From an uncultured Flavonifractor sp. (GTDB lineage: Bacteria; Bacillota; Clostridia; Oscillospirales; Oscillospiraceae): a stretch of 48,531 nucleotides of DNA. Positions within the stretch are counted from its first letter, which is position 1. Each line of letters opens with the position of its first letter. The translations under genes were made by a program, and so were the position numbers. A model generated the notes under the pieces. That model searched no databases. It saw only the letters and a program-made list of their open reading frames with translations, and had not been told where the DNA came from. The DNA lies in contig CANDFO010000013.1 of assembly GCA_947384055.1 (NCBI GenBank), forward strand, positions 1 to 48,531. Direction: 5' to 3'. Shown piece by piece: positions 33,296 through 41,026 of the stretch.

Positions 33296-34144
33296 ATGCC
33301 CAACTACTATGCGCACTTAAAATTCGGCGGGAAGGTTCTGGCCGACCTGCCCGGCGGCCTGGCCAAGACCATCCGAAAAGAGCTCCCCGCCTTTCAATTG
33401 GGCTGCCTGGGCCCTGATCCGCTGTTTTTCTATCAGCCTATCCGTCCCAACGCCGTCCGGCGGGAGGCGGTCTGGATGCACCGGGGCTCGGCTCTGCCCG
33501 CAGCCCGGCGCCTGCGTCAGGCCATTGAGGAGGAACTGCCCATGGCCGTGGGCTACAGCGCGGGCTTTCTCTGCCATCTGGCGCTGGACAGCGCCTGCCA
33601 CGGCTATGTGGATGAACGGGCCGCCGAAGGCCCCATCTGCCACATGGCCATTGAGGGCGAATATGACCGGATGCTCATGCTCTGCGACGGGCTGGATGTG
33701 ACGGACCGCGCCTGGCTGCCGGTACTGCCGGAGGACTGGCGGCTGTGGACCGCCGCTTCCAGGGCATATGCCCACGCCTCTCCCAGGCAGCTCCGGCGGG
33801 CTTACCGCTCCATGTCCTGGCTCACCAGCTTTTTGGCCCGCTCCTGCGGCACAGGGCGGGGCAAGGTTATCGGCGCGGTAAGCCGGATGCTGCCCATTCC
33901 CTCATCCAAGGGCATTGCCCTGGCGCCGGAGCCCCATCCCTCGGCCGCTGAGAGCAACGCGGACCTGGACCGCCTGCTGGAGGCCGCCGTGCCCGAAGCC
34001 GCTGAGCAGATCACCGCTTTTTTTGACACCGTGCACACCCCGGAGCCCGTTCCCGACTGGTTTGACCGGGATTTTAAGGGAAGTCCGCCCCACGTCGTAG
34101 GCGTCTCCTCCTGGCGGCGGGCCCACCGGCACTATACTACTTAG
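33296..34144 (+). CDS. Zinc-dependent phospholipase C-like protein
   Basis: 282-aa member of the zinc-dependent phospholipase C / S1-P1 nuclease-like family (PF00882 type), common and poorly characterised in Clostridia. Its N-terminus is MPNYYAHLKFG; then GCLGPDPLFFYQP and a His/Asp-rich core (YSAGFLCHLALDSACHGYV) follow, with metal ligands probably H and D of this segment. No signal peptide, so it is likely cytoplasmic, unlike secreted phospholipase toxins. ATG 33296 is the family start, although GGAGGGG is 13 bases upstream, a rather long gap. It lies between two NSS transporter genes on the same strand; the functional link is unknown. Confidence 0.85.
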   Translation: MPNYYAHLKFGGKVLADLPGGLAKTIRKELPAFQLGCLGPDPLFFYQPIRPNAVRREAVWMHRGSALPAARRLRQAIEEELPMAVGYSAGFLCHLALDSACHGYVDERAAEGPICHMAIEGEYDRMLMLCDGLDVTDRAWLPVLPEDWRLWTAASRAYAHASPRQLRRAYRSMSWLTSFLARSCGTGRGKVIGAVSRMLPIPSSKGIALAPEPHPSAAESNADLDRLLEAAVPEAAEQITAFFDTVHTPEPVPDWFDRDFKGSPPHVVGVSSWRRAHRHYTT

Positions 34145-34243
34145 AGCGGTTCCCCAAAGCACCTGAGAACCTGTTCGGCGGCCCGGAAAATCCGTGGCCG
34201 CGCCGCCCTGTTTGATAAAAACCGCCGCAAAAGGAGAGGCCAT

Positions 34244-35575
34244 ATGAGTGCAGAGAAAAAGAGCAGACGGTTTACCAACAGCTGGGGATTTGTCCTGTCG
34301 GCGGTAGGATCGGCCGTAGGAATGGCGAATGTGTGGGGGTTTCCCGCCAAAATGGGCAGCTATGGAGGAAGCGCGTTCTTAATTGCCTACCTGACTTTTA
34401 TTGTCCTTTTCGGCGTGGTAGGTCTCTCCGCTGAATATGCCATGGGCCGCCGGGCCCGCACAGGGACGCTTGGCGCCTATGAGCTGGCCTGGAGCCGCCG
34501 CCGTAAATCGCTGGGGCGGACCGGCGGTCTGCTGGGCTGGCTGCCTCTGGCCGGGTCCATGTGCATTGCAATCGGCTACGCCGTCATTGTCTCTTACGTG
34601 TTGAAGGCCTTCGCCAATTCTCTGACCGGCGCCCTGATGACCGCGGACACCGCCGCCTGGTTTGAATCCTTTTCCCTTGCGGAGCGCTCTGTGGTCCCCT
34701 ACCACGCCATTGTGGTGGTAGGCACTCTGCTGACTCTCCTGCTGGGCGCCAAAAGCATTGAAACCAGCAATCGTGTAATCATGCCGCTGTTTTTTCTGAT
34801 CTTTGCGGTTCTGGCGGTGCGGGTGGCCTTTCTGCCCGGGGCCGCGGAGGGCTACCGCTATATGTTCTCCCCCCGTTGGGAGGAGCTGCTGGACCCCATG
34901 GTGTGGATCTGGGCTATGGGACAGGCTTTTTTCTCCCTCTCCATCACCGGAAGCGGCATGATCGTCTACGGCGCGTACCTGGACCGCGGGGAGGACGTAG
35001 TGGCGCTGGCCAGGCAGACCGCACTTTTTGACACCATCGCCGCTCTGGTGGCCGCTCTGGTCATTATTCCTGCCTGCTTTGCCTATGGACTGGACGTAGG
35101 GGCGGGGCCCGCCCTGCTGTTTGTCACTCTGCCCCGGATTTTGCAGAGCATCCCCTTCGGGCGGCTCTTTGCCGTAATCCTCTATACCGCCATGGTATTT
35201 GCCGGGGTCAGCTCCCTGCAAAACATGTTTGAGGCGGTGGGAGAGTCCCTGCTCCACCGCTTCCCAAAGCTCAGCCGCAAGGCGGTGCTGGCAATTCTGT
35301 GCGCCGTGTGTCTTGGCATCGGTCTGAATATGGAGGCCATTACCCAGTGGGGCCCCTGGATGGACATTGTTTCAATCTATATCATCCCCATCGGCGCCAC
35401 CTTGGGCGCGGTCTCCTGGTTCTGGATTCTGCCCCGGCAGGACCTGCTGGACGAGGTGGGCCGGGGCGCGAAAAAAGCTCCCGGCAGGCTCTGGTACGGT
35501 CTGGGCCGCTATGTCTATGTCCCCTGCGCCATTCTCCTGTGCGGTGTGGCCCTGGTCCTGAAGGTGGCCTTCTGA
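34244..35575 (+). CDS. Sodium-dependent transporter, NSS family (copy 2)
   Basis: 443-aa NSS-family Na+ symporter with 11-12 helices. The TM1 signature is altered to GSAVGMANVWGFPAKMGSYGG, where most members have G-x-G-N-x-W-R-F-P; the missing Arg/Lys after W (here Gly) removes the extracellular-gate arginine of LeuT. TM6 has FFSLSITGSGMIVYGAYL. ATG 34244 follows AAAAGGAGAGGCCAT. Terminator at 35599-35638. Copy 1 (31823-33181) is only distantly similar, so the two probably carry different substrates. Confidence 0.92.
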   Translation: MSAEKKSRRFTNSWGFVLSAVGSAVGMANVWGFPAKMGSYGGSAFLIAYLTFIVLFGVVGLSAEYAMGRRARTGTLGAYELAWSRRRKSLGRTGGLLGWLPLAGSMCIAIGYAVIVSYVLKAFANSLTGALMTADTAAWFESFSLAERSVVPYHAIVVVGTLLTLLLGAKSIETSNRVIMPLFFLIFAVLAVRVAFLPGAAEGYRYMFSPRWEELLDPMVWIWAMGQAFFSLSITGSGMIVYGAYLDRGEDVVALARQTALFDTIAALVAALVIIPACFAYGLDVGAGPALLFVTLPRILQSIPFGRLFAVILYTAMVFAGVSSLQNMFEAVGESLLHRFPKLSRKAVLAILCAVCLGIGLNMEAITQWGPWMDIVSIYIIPIGATLGAVSWFWILPRQDLLDEVGRGAKKAPGRLWYGLGRYVYVPCAILLCGVALVLKVAF

Positions 35576-35598
35576 GCGGGCTCACTCAGTCCGCTTTG

Positions 35599-35638
35599 CT
35601 CCCCGGCTTTCCCCTGTGGAAAAGGCCGGGGAGTTTTT
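35599..35638 (+). terminator. Terminator of the second NSS gene
   Basis: CTCCCCGGC (35599-35607) with GCCGGGGAG (35625-35633), plus TTT/AAA pairs, then TTTTT. Confidence 0.88.
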
Positions 35639-35712
35639 CTGTCCTGTCTCATCATATCCCGGTTTGTCCCGCATAGGATGTATCGTCAATGGGCTTGAGA
35701 CAGTGGAGAGAG

Positions 35713-35808
35713 GTGTCGTCTCAAGGCACATGTCCTCGAATTAGTATGCCGCCTTCAGGCGGCATACCCTGCCTGACCTTCCAATGGGCGAAGTTTTTCG
35801 GCAGTCTG
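35713..35808 (+). repeat. Family B repeat, copy B5 (truncated, degenerate)
   Basis: Last part of the element only: AAGGCACATGTCCTCGAA, then ATGCCGCCTTCAGGCGGCAT (a variant of the GCCGCC stem with the outer TTTTGCCGCC changed to TATGCCGCC on both arms), then GGGCGAAGTTTTTCGGCAGTCTG. It lies after the NSS terminator and before the hypothetical gene, whose apparent upstream frame extension runs through it. Confidence 0.75.
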
Positions 35809-35861
35809 TCGTCCGTCGGACTTTATTCTTTTTCACCGCTTTGACAACAGAGGTGATGGAT

Positions 35862-36602
35862 ATGGTGGGCTGGCTGCTGGAAGAAGAGCACCGCGGCTGG
35901 CGGGTCCAGCTGAATCAGGCAACCCTGATGGGCCTGCGGGTGCTGCGGGCGGAGGTCCCGCGTCCGCCCGATGAAAAGCGCCTGCTCCGGCGGCTGGACC
36001 GGGCCGCCTCCCTGCTCGCCCGCGCCGGTGCGCGGCGCGTTCTCACAGCCCCCGGCTTTTCCCACTGGGAGCTGCTGGCGGCGCACGGCCTGCGCCCTGT
36101 GGATCCGGAGCCGCTCTGTCAGGCCCTGGCTGCTCCGCTGGCCCTGGCGGAGCTGGCCCGGCAGGGCGTGCCGCCCGCCGCCGGAACTGTGGCTCTGGCA
36201 GGCCGCCGGGTAAACCGTCCCCTATTTCAGGCGGCGCTTGCCCTGTGTCCTCAGGTGCGGACCTTAGTCATCGACGTCCCCTCCGGCGGCGCAGACCTGG
36301 CAGACTACCTGCGCCGGGAATTCGGCGCGGCGGCGCTTACCTCCAGTTCCGCCGTCCGGCCCCAGGCGGCGATATGTTTCGCCGCAGAGCGGACGGTGCC
36401 TGGGGCGCTGCGTCTCTGCGGGCCTGCACCGGACCTGGCAGGTTTTCAGCTCCGCCCGCCCTCCGCCCCTCCTCCCGAAGCGGAGCCCCTGCCCCTGCTG
36501 GCGCTTTTATGGGAGGCGGGACTGCTCTCCGTCGGAGACGTCCAAATCGTATCCGGTCCCCCCGGCCAGTGGGAGGACGTCGTTCCGTCCGGCTGGCCGT
36601 GA
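35862..36602 (+). CDS. Unrecognised 246-aa protein
   Basis: I do not recognise this protein. It is rich in Ala, Leu, Arg and Pro, with no signal peptide or membrane helix. It has a segment with a Rossmann-like look (GTVALAGRRVNRPLFQAAL... RTLVIDVPSGGADLADYL at ~135-175). A Pro-rich stretch (PPSAPPPEAEPLP) precedes the C-terminus. ATG 35862 is preferred: AGAGG lies eight bases upstream, and ATG 35856 and earlier codons are crowded by it or fall in repeat B5. It is convergent with the holin gene, with a shared hairpin at 36614-36650. Codon use is as GC-rich as its neighbours, so it is probably a genuine resident gene. Confidence 0.7.
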   Translation: MVGWLLEEEHRGWRVQLNQATLMGLRVLRAEVPRPPDEKRLLRRLDRAASLLARAGARRVLTAPGFSHWELLAAHGLRPVDPEPLCQALAAPLALAELARQGVPPAAGTVALAGRRVNRPLFQAALALCPQVRTLVIDVPSGGADLADYLRREFGAAALTSSSAVRPQAAICFAAERTVPGALRLCGPAPDLAGFQLRPPSAPPPEAEPLPLLALLWEAGLLSVGDVQIVSGPPGQWEDVVPSGWP

Positions 36603-36613
36603 CAGAATACAGA

Positions 36614-36650
36614 CAGGCCCCGGGCGGAACATCCTGCCGCCCGGGGCCTG
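36614..36650. terminator. Bidirectional hairpin between convergent genes
   Basis: CAGGCCCCGGGCGG (36614-36627) pairs perfectly with CCGCCCGGGGCCTG (36637-36650). No U-tract on either side, but it is correctly placed for both genes. Confidence 0.65.
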
Positions 36651-36653
36651 CGT

Positions 36654-37130
36654 TTACCGTTTTTCCTTCTCTGTGTCCGTCCGCTCCCCGGAGGAATCCA
36701 CTCCATCCTGAAGGGCGGCGATGGCCCGTTTAAACCACCTGGGCTGAGGTGCGCCCAGGGCTCCCGCGTTCTCCAGGATACTGCCCAGCTCCGTAAGGAT
36801 GTACCAGGCCGTCACCAGCGGCCCAAACAGCACGGAGTAATCAAATGGGAGGGGCAGTCCCGGCAGGTTGTTGACCATCAGCCCCACCACTAGGTCGAGG
36901 ATGCAGGCCACAGTGACGGCCACCAGAATGGCCAGCTTGTGCCAGAGCCCTTCTCTTGCAGTCCGGGAGGACCATCTGCCCTCCTTCCGGGCCGCTGCGC
37001 TTCCGGTCAGATAGTCCAGCCCCATGCACGCGGCCAAAATCAGACAGAACCATCCAAACCATCCCCACAGCGCGGTAAGCCCGCCCGCAATTGCGGCGAG
37101 CGCCGCTTTATATTTGTTAATGTATTCCAA
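36654..37130 (-). CDS. Phage holin family protein
   Basis: 158-aa small membrane protein of the phage holin family seen in Clostridia prophages (TcdE/BlyA-type, Phage_holin_4). Three or four helices: ALAAIAGGLTALWGWFGWFCLILAACMGLDYLTG, then LAILVAVTVACILDLVVGLMV, then LFGPLVTAWYILTELGSILEN. A charged C-terminal tail (RAIAALQDGVDSSGERTDTEKEKR region) is typical. Start is TTG 37130 (MEYINKYKAAL), selected by AGGAGG ten bases upstream; the frame upstream is not protein-like. It is the last gene of a three-gene phage-type set, but no endolysin is next to it. Confidence 0.85.
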   Translation of the reverse strand: MEYINKYKAALAAIAGGLTALWGWFGWFCLILAACMGLDYLTGSAAARKEGRWSSRTAREGLWHKLAILVAVTVACILDLVVGLMVNNLPGLPLPFDYSVLFGPLVTAWYILTELGSILENAGALGAPQPRWFKRAIAALQDGVDSSGERTDTEKEKR

Positions 37131-37195
37131 CGGCAAATTTCCTCCTGTACGGTCGATGCGGCAGCTGTCATGCCTGCCGCCCGTTTCGGCTCTCC

Positions 37196-38449
37196 TCACA
37201 GGACCAGCGTCCAGTTCCGCTCTGCCGCCAGGGCGGTATCCGCCTCGGTGAGCGCTCCGGCCCCGGGATTTCCGGTAATTGTAAGGCTCTTGGCGGCGGT
37301 AAGCACCGGCAGACTGCGGAACAGCTGAAGCAGGGCCTCCCGGCCCAGGGCGCATCCGGCGATGGACAGCGGACGTCCGGCCCATCCGCTGACCTCCGGG
37401 TCCAGACGCAGGGTCCCCAGACAGGCGCACCCGGTGAACAGATTGTTCAGGTTCCGGATACTGTCGGTCAGGGCCAGCCTGGGCACCGACAGCAGGCTCC
37501 CGCAGCCATAAAACATGTTGGCCGCGCTGCCGAGCACCGGCAGCTCCAGCTCCGGCGCGGCGGACAGGCTTCCGCAGCCCTCAAACATACTGGCTGCGTT
37601 GGTCACGTTCCGGGTATCCAGCTCCGGTACCGCCGGCAGGGAGGAGCACTCCTGAAACATCCGGGCAGTGCTGGATACTTTTTCGGTGTTCAGCACCGGT
37701 AAGGCCGTCAGGCTGCGGCAGCACTGAAACATGCCGGACATATCTGCGGCCTTGGCGGTGTCCAGCGTCCGTACGGCAATCAGGCTGGTGCAGTATCCGA
37801 ACATACCGGAGAAGTCCGCCGCCTGATTTTCTCCCTCCCAGGAAAAATACCGCAGGGCAGCGAGCGCGCTGGTCTGGGCAGCGCCGCCGGGCCGGACCGC
37901 CGTGGCTTTGGGCAGGCGGCAGCGGATTTCCACCACGCTCCAGGCGCAGAATCCGGCTGGCTCCGCTCTGCCGCTGTGGGCCGACGGCTCCCAGGTGAGG
38001 ATATCGGCTCCGCTGATTTTGACCAGGACCTGAGCTGTGTCTCCGTCGGGATTTTCGTAATCGGAGGCGCTCAATTCTGTCTCAAAGCGTTCTCCGCTGG
38101 CGATATCTGTCGTGCTCCGGGGAACAAACACCCCGCCGGAGACCGTCCCCAGAGACACGGTATAGTCCCCCGCGCAGGTCACGGTAAAAGCCAGCAGCGA
38201 ACTGCCCCCGGCGGGAATGCTGACCAGCAGAAACATCTCGTCGTCTGCGGGCTCCGGCATGGCCGGCCAGTCCGCAGGGCGGGTAGCCCGATACACCGTG
38301 CCGGGCGTAAGGGGCTCTCCCGGCCCGGCGCCTTGGGCGGGGAGGGCCAGAATGCGGCCGGGGAATTCCCGGGCGGGAATGGGCTCCGCAGTGCCGTCCT
38401 TGGTCCGTATCGCCTCCGCAATGTCAGAAAAAAGCTGTGTCAGCGCCAT
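37196..38449 (-). CDS. Phage tail-associated protein with BspA-type leucine-rich repeats
   Basis: 417-aa protein. The N-terminus (LTQLFSDIAEAIRTKDGT, EPIPAREFPGRI) is the short module found in tail-fibre and tail-appendage proteins of gut Firmicutes phages. A beta-rich middle (~60-180) follows, then about six BspA/DUF285-type LRR units of ~23 residues (MFQCCRSLTALPVLNTEKV, MFQECSSLPAVPELDTRNV, MFEGCGSLSAAPELELP, MFYGCGSLLSVPRL). These repeats often mediate binding to host surfaces. No signal peptide, as expected for a virion protein. ATG 38449 lies in the stop region of the upstream collagen-like gene (three bases apart), so the two are cotranscribed. Confidence 0.85.
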   Translation of the reverse strand: MALTQLFSDIAEAIRTKDGTAEPIPAREFPGRILALPAQGAGPGEPLTPGTVYRATRPADWPAMPEPADDEMFLLVSIPAGGSSLLAFTVTCAGDYTVSLGTVSGGVFVPRSTTDIASGERFETELSASDYENPDGDTAQVLVKISGADILTWEPSAHSGRAEPAGFCAWSVVEIRCRLPKATAVRPGGAAQTSALAALRYFSWEGENQAADFSGMFGYCTSLIAVRTLDTAKAADMSGMFQCCRSLTALPVLNTEKVSSTARMFQECSSLPAVPELDTRNVTNAASMFEGCGSLSAAPELELPVLGSAANMFYGCGSLLSVPRLALTDSIRNLNNLFTGCACLGTLRLDPEVSGWAGRPLSIAGCALGREALLQLFRSLPVLTAAKSLTITGNPGAGALTEADTALAAERNWTLVL

Positions 38450-38450
38450 T

Positions 38451-39368
38451 TCAATATGCCTCCTCTACCGCCCCGGTAATCGCAGTCTGAATCGCCTGCT
38501 GAACCTGCTCTATGGTCACGCCGGAGACGCCCGGTTCCCCTTGGGGCCCCTGTTCACCCTGGGGACCCGGCTCTCCCTGGGGACCCGGCTCTCCCTGGGG
38601 ACCTGGCTCTCCCTGGGGACCTGGCTCTCCCTGGAGACCTTGTTCACCTTGGGGGCCCTGCTCCCCCTGGAGGCCTCGCTCCCCTTGGGGACCCTGCTCA
38701 CCCTGGGAACCTGGCTCACCCTGGGGGCCTCGCTCCCCTTGGGGGCCCTGCTCTCCCTGGGGGCCTCGCTCCCCTTGGGGGCCCTGCTCTCCCTGGGGAC
38801 CCGGCTCTCCCTGGGGACCTCGTTCCCCTTGAGGGCCCTGCTCTCCCTGGGGGCCCTGAATGCCAGAATCACCTTTCGGGCCCTGGGGTCCTGCCGGACC
38901 ATCTGCCAGACAGACGGACGCCAGAATCCTGTCTGCGGCCAGCAGCCGCAGCTCGTTTTCCTCCAGCATCAGTCCGTCGGCTTTCCCGGCCAGCCCGCCC
39001 AGTATCTGCTCAAACGTACCCGGCGAGGGCTCCCCCGCCCTGCGGCCGGGAGACGCGCCCTCCAAAACAGTTCCCAGCCCTGCCCAGACGGTTGGCAGCA
39101 CCAGCTCCTCCCCCCGGACTCCATAGACCCCGGCATAGAGCGCCACATGGGGCATTTCCAGCACCTCCCAGGGGACGTTGCACATTCCGGACGCATCCAG
39201 CAGCACCGAGCGGGAGGTCTCCCCGGCCCGAAATACCGCGGTCCTGGAGAGCCCGGCCCAGTCCTCCGAAAAGGAAAACTGCACGGGACTGGCGTTTACG
39301 GAGCCGCTGGTCAGCGGCTCCTGGGCCTTTACGGTCAGTTTGTTTTTATCCGCATACAGGACAAACAT
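38451..39368 (-). CDS. Collagen-like phage baseplate/tail fibre protein
   Basis: 305-aa fibre protein. Residues 1-~150 are a BppU-like baseplate-attachment domain (MFVLYADKNKLTVKAQEPL, FSEDWAGLSRTAVFRAG, LPTVWAGLGTVLEGA). From ~165 there are 42 uninterrupted Gly-X-Y triplets, mostly GPQ-GEQ/GER/GEP, predicted to form a collagen triple helix. The C-terminus is a short trimerisation-like tail (TIEQVQQAIQTAITG). ATG 39368 is preferred: AAAGGAG is 11 bases upstream, whereas ATG 39377 sits only two bases from it. No signal peptide. It belongs with the LRR and holin genes downstream, without other prophage genes around. Confidence 0.88.
   Translation of the reverse strand: MFVLYADKNKLTVKAQEPLTSGSVNASPVQFSFSEDWAGLSRTAVFRAGETSRSVLLDASGMCNVPWEVLEMPHVALYAGVYGVRGEELVLPTVWAGLGTVLEGASPGRRAGEPSPGTFEQILGGLAGKADGLMLEENELRLLAADRILASVCLADGPAGPQGPKGDSGIQGPQGEQGPQGERGPQGEPGPQGEQGPQGERGPQGEQGPQGERGPQGEPGSQGEQGPQGERGLQGEQGPQGEQGLQGEPGPQGEPGPQGEPGPQGEPGPQGEQGPQGEPGVSGVTIEQVQQAIQTAITGAVEEAY
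38521..38900. repeat. Collagen-coding tandem repeats (18-bp units)
   Basis: Imperfect 9/18-bp tandem repeats encode the Gly-Pro-Gln-Gly-Glu-X hexapeptide in 38451-39368. Near-identical units make the tract prone to slippage and length change; triplet periodicity is kept through all 42 units. Confidence 0.9.
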
Positions 39369-39433
39369 GGACAGCATTTCTCCTTTCCCGCCGTCCCGAA
39401 CGGACGGCATATCTAACCGTCTGGGGCCGGGAG

Positions 39434-39465
39434 CGGAAAGTTGCACTTTTTTCTGCAACTTTCCG
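39434..39465. other. Hairpin between the fibre and CmpB genes
   Basis: CGGAAAGTTGCA (39434-39445) pairs perfectly with TGCAACTTTCCG (39454-39465), loop CTTTTTTC. It lies upstream of both divergent genes, so it is not an obvious terminator; role unknown. Confidence 0.6.
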
Positions 39466-39528
39466 GGCTTGAATTTGACAGGCCCCTTCCCCTGCCGGAC
39501 AATCCGCAGCGCTTTTCCGCCAGGCGGA

Positions 39529-39557
39529 TTGATTTCCGCGCTCCGGTCTGCTATGAT
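39529..39557 (+). promoter_or_regulatory. Promoter of the CmpB-like gene
   Basis: TTGATT (39529-39534), 17-base spacer, TATGAT (39552-39557). The mRNA leader then carries a 10-bp stem GCCTGTTTCA (39567-39576) / TGAAACAGGC (39609-39618). Confidence 0.65.
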
Positions 39558-39651
39558 ATCCTTAAAGCCTGTTTCATATCTGAGTGTGCGCGGATTGGCA
39601 AGGGGATGTGAAACAGGCGCTCAGGCATAGACAGATAGGAGTGGTATACAT

Positions 39652-40965
39652 ATGGGCCTGACTCTCTCCTGGTATGAGCTGGGGTTTTTTCTCCTGCTGT
39701 ATTCCTTTTTGGGCTGGCTGGCGGAGGCCGCCTATTTTGCGCTGGTAAAGCGGCGGTTCTACAACCGCGGCATCCTGACGCTGCCGCTGCTGCTGTCTCA
39801 CGGCTCTGCCTTTGTCCTGCTCATTCTGGTTCTGCCCACTCTGGGAAACCGCCGCGTACTACAGTTTTTAACGACGGCAGTAATCATCTCGGTGGTAGAA
39901 GCCCTGTCAGACCATCTGTTTCAGCGCGTCAGCCCAAAGCTCCGCGGCGGTTTCGAGCGGGAGCAGCTTTTTTCCGGCAGCAAGCGGGGCCTGATATCCA
40001 CCCTTCTGATTACCGGCACGTATTATCTGTTCTATCTGATTGTCCATCCGCTGCTGCTGGGACTTACACTGCTGCTGCCGCCCTTTGTTCTGAAGGCTGT
40101 GGTCCTCGTCCTGCTGGCGGTGCTGCTGGTGGACTTTGTCACGGTGGTCTACGCCCTCTGGTCAGGGGGGCCGGACTATATCCGGCTCCAGCAGGGAAGC
40201 CGCCAGCGCGCGCTGGCAGTCCGTCTGACCAGCGTCATTTGGAAGCGTCTGCACAAGGCCTATCCCGGCCTGCGGGAGCTGGAGGCCGGGCCTCAGCCGG
40301 CCTGTCCCTTTGCCCGCGGGCTCTGCCTGGATAAGCTGGTGTGGGTTTTCCTGCTCTCCGCTCTGCTGGGAGATATCATTGAGACCTTTTACTGCGGGCT
40401 GGTAGACGGTGCGTGGATGAGCCGCTCCAGCGTGCTCTACGGTCCCTTCAGCTTCGTATGGGGACTGGGGGCGGTAGTGCTGACGGTAACGCTGCAGCGG
40501 CTGGCGGAAAAAAATGACCGCTATGTCTTTGTAGCGGGCTTTTTTATCGGCGGTGCCTATGAGTACATGTGCAGCGTATTTACCGAGCTGGTGTTTGGAA
40601 CGGTGTTTTGGGACTACAGCGATATGCCGCTGAACATCGGCGGACGGACTAATGTACTGTTCTGCTTTTTCTGGGGTATCCTGGCGGTAGTTTGGATTAA
40701 ACAGATCTACCCGCCCATGTCCAAGGCCATTGAAGCGCTGCCGGCCCTGGCGGGAAAGGCGCTGACGTGGGTTGTCGTCTTTGTGATGCTCTGCAACGGC
40801 GTGCTCACCTGTGCGGCCATGCTGCGCTACAGTCTGCGTCCCCTCCGCCCGGAGAGCGCCAACCTCTTTGAGCAGTTCCTGGACAGTCAGTATGACGACG
40901 CCTTTATGGAGCACCGCTGGCCCAACATGATTGTAACGGAGCCCCCCGCTGCTCCCGGCACATAA
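39652..40965 (+). CDS. CmpB-like putative ABC-type permease, two repeats
   Basis: 437-aa polytopic membrane protein of the putative ABC transporter permease family (PF06541, CmpB type), function unknown. Two copies of the domain: YSFLGWLAEAAYFALVKRRFYNRG at ~20-45 and LLGDIIETFYCGLVDGAWMSRSSVLYGPFSFVWG at ~240-272, each with its membrane helices. Around ten helices in all. RBS AGGAG lies before ATG 39652. No ATPase or binding protein is adjacent, so a transporter function is only a family label. It is followed by hairpin 40987-41021, duplicated at 41226-41260 around repeat B3. Confidence 0.82.
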   Translation: MGLTLSWYELGFFLLLYSFLGWLAEAAYFALVKRRFYNRGILTLPLLLSHGSAFVLLILVLPTLGNRRVLQFLTTAVIISVVEALSDHLFQRVSPKLRGGFEREQLFSGSKRGLISTLLITGTYYLFYLIVHPLLLGLTLLLPPFVLKAVVLVLLAVLLVDFVTVVYALWSGGPDYIRLQQGSRQRALAVRLTSVIWKRLHKAYPGLRELEAGPQPACPFARGLCLDKLVWVFLLSALLGDIIETFYCGLVDGAWMSRSSVLYGPFSFVWGLGAVVLTVTLQRLAEKNDRYVFVAGFFIGGAYEYMCSVFTELVFGTVFWDYSDMPLNIGGRTNVLFCFFWGILAVVWIKQIYPPMSKAIEALPALAGKALTWVVVFVMLCNGVLTCAAMLRYSLRPLRPESANLFEQFLDSQYDDAFMEHRWPNMIVTEPPAAPGT

Positions 40966-40986
40966 AAAATTCCTTATATAATTTAC

Positions 40987-41021
40987 AGTCGGGACCACCC
41001 GTTATACGGGTAGTCCCGACT
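40987..41021. terminator. Hairpin left of B3 (terminator of CmpB gene)
   Basis: 35-base hairpin AGTCGGGACCACCCG.../...CGGGTAGTCCCGACT around TTATA. An identical 35-base copy lies at 41226-41260. Confidence 0.85.
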
Positions 41022-41026
41022 GAGCT

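Noticed and set aside
38521..38900. Regular repeats that could look like a CRISPR array
   Set aside because: The periodicity is 9/18 bp with no unique spacers, and it keeps a Gly-X-Y reading frame; it is coding sequence for a collagen-like fibre.
36654..39368. Complete prophage
   Set aside because: Only three phage-type genes are present, with housekeeping genes on both sides and no integrase, terminase, capsid or attachment-site pair visible.
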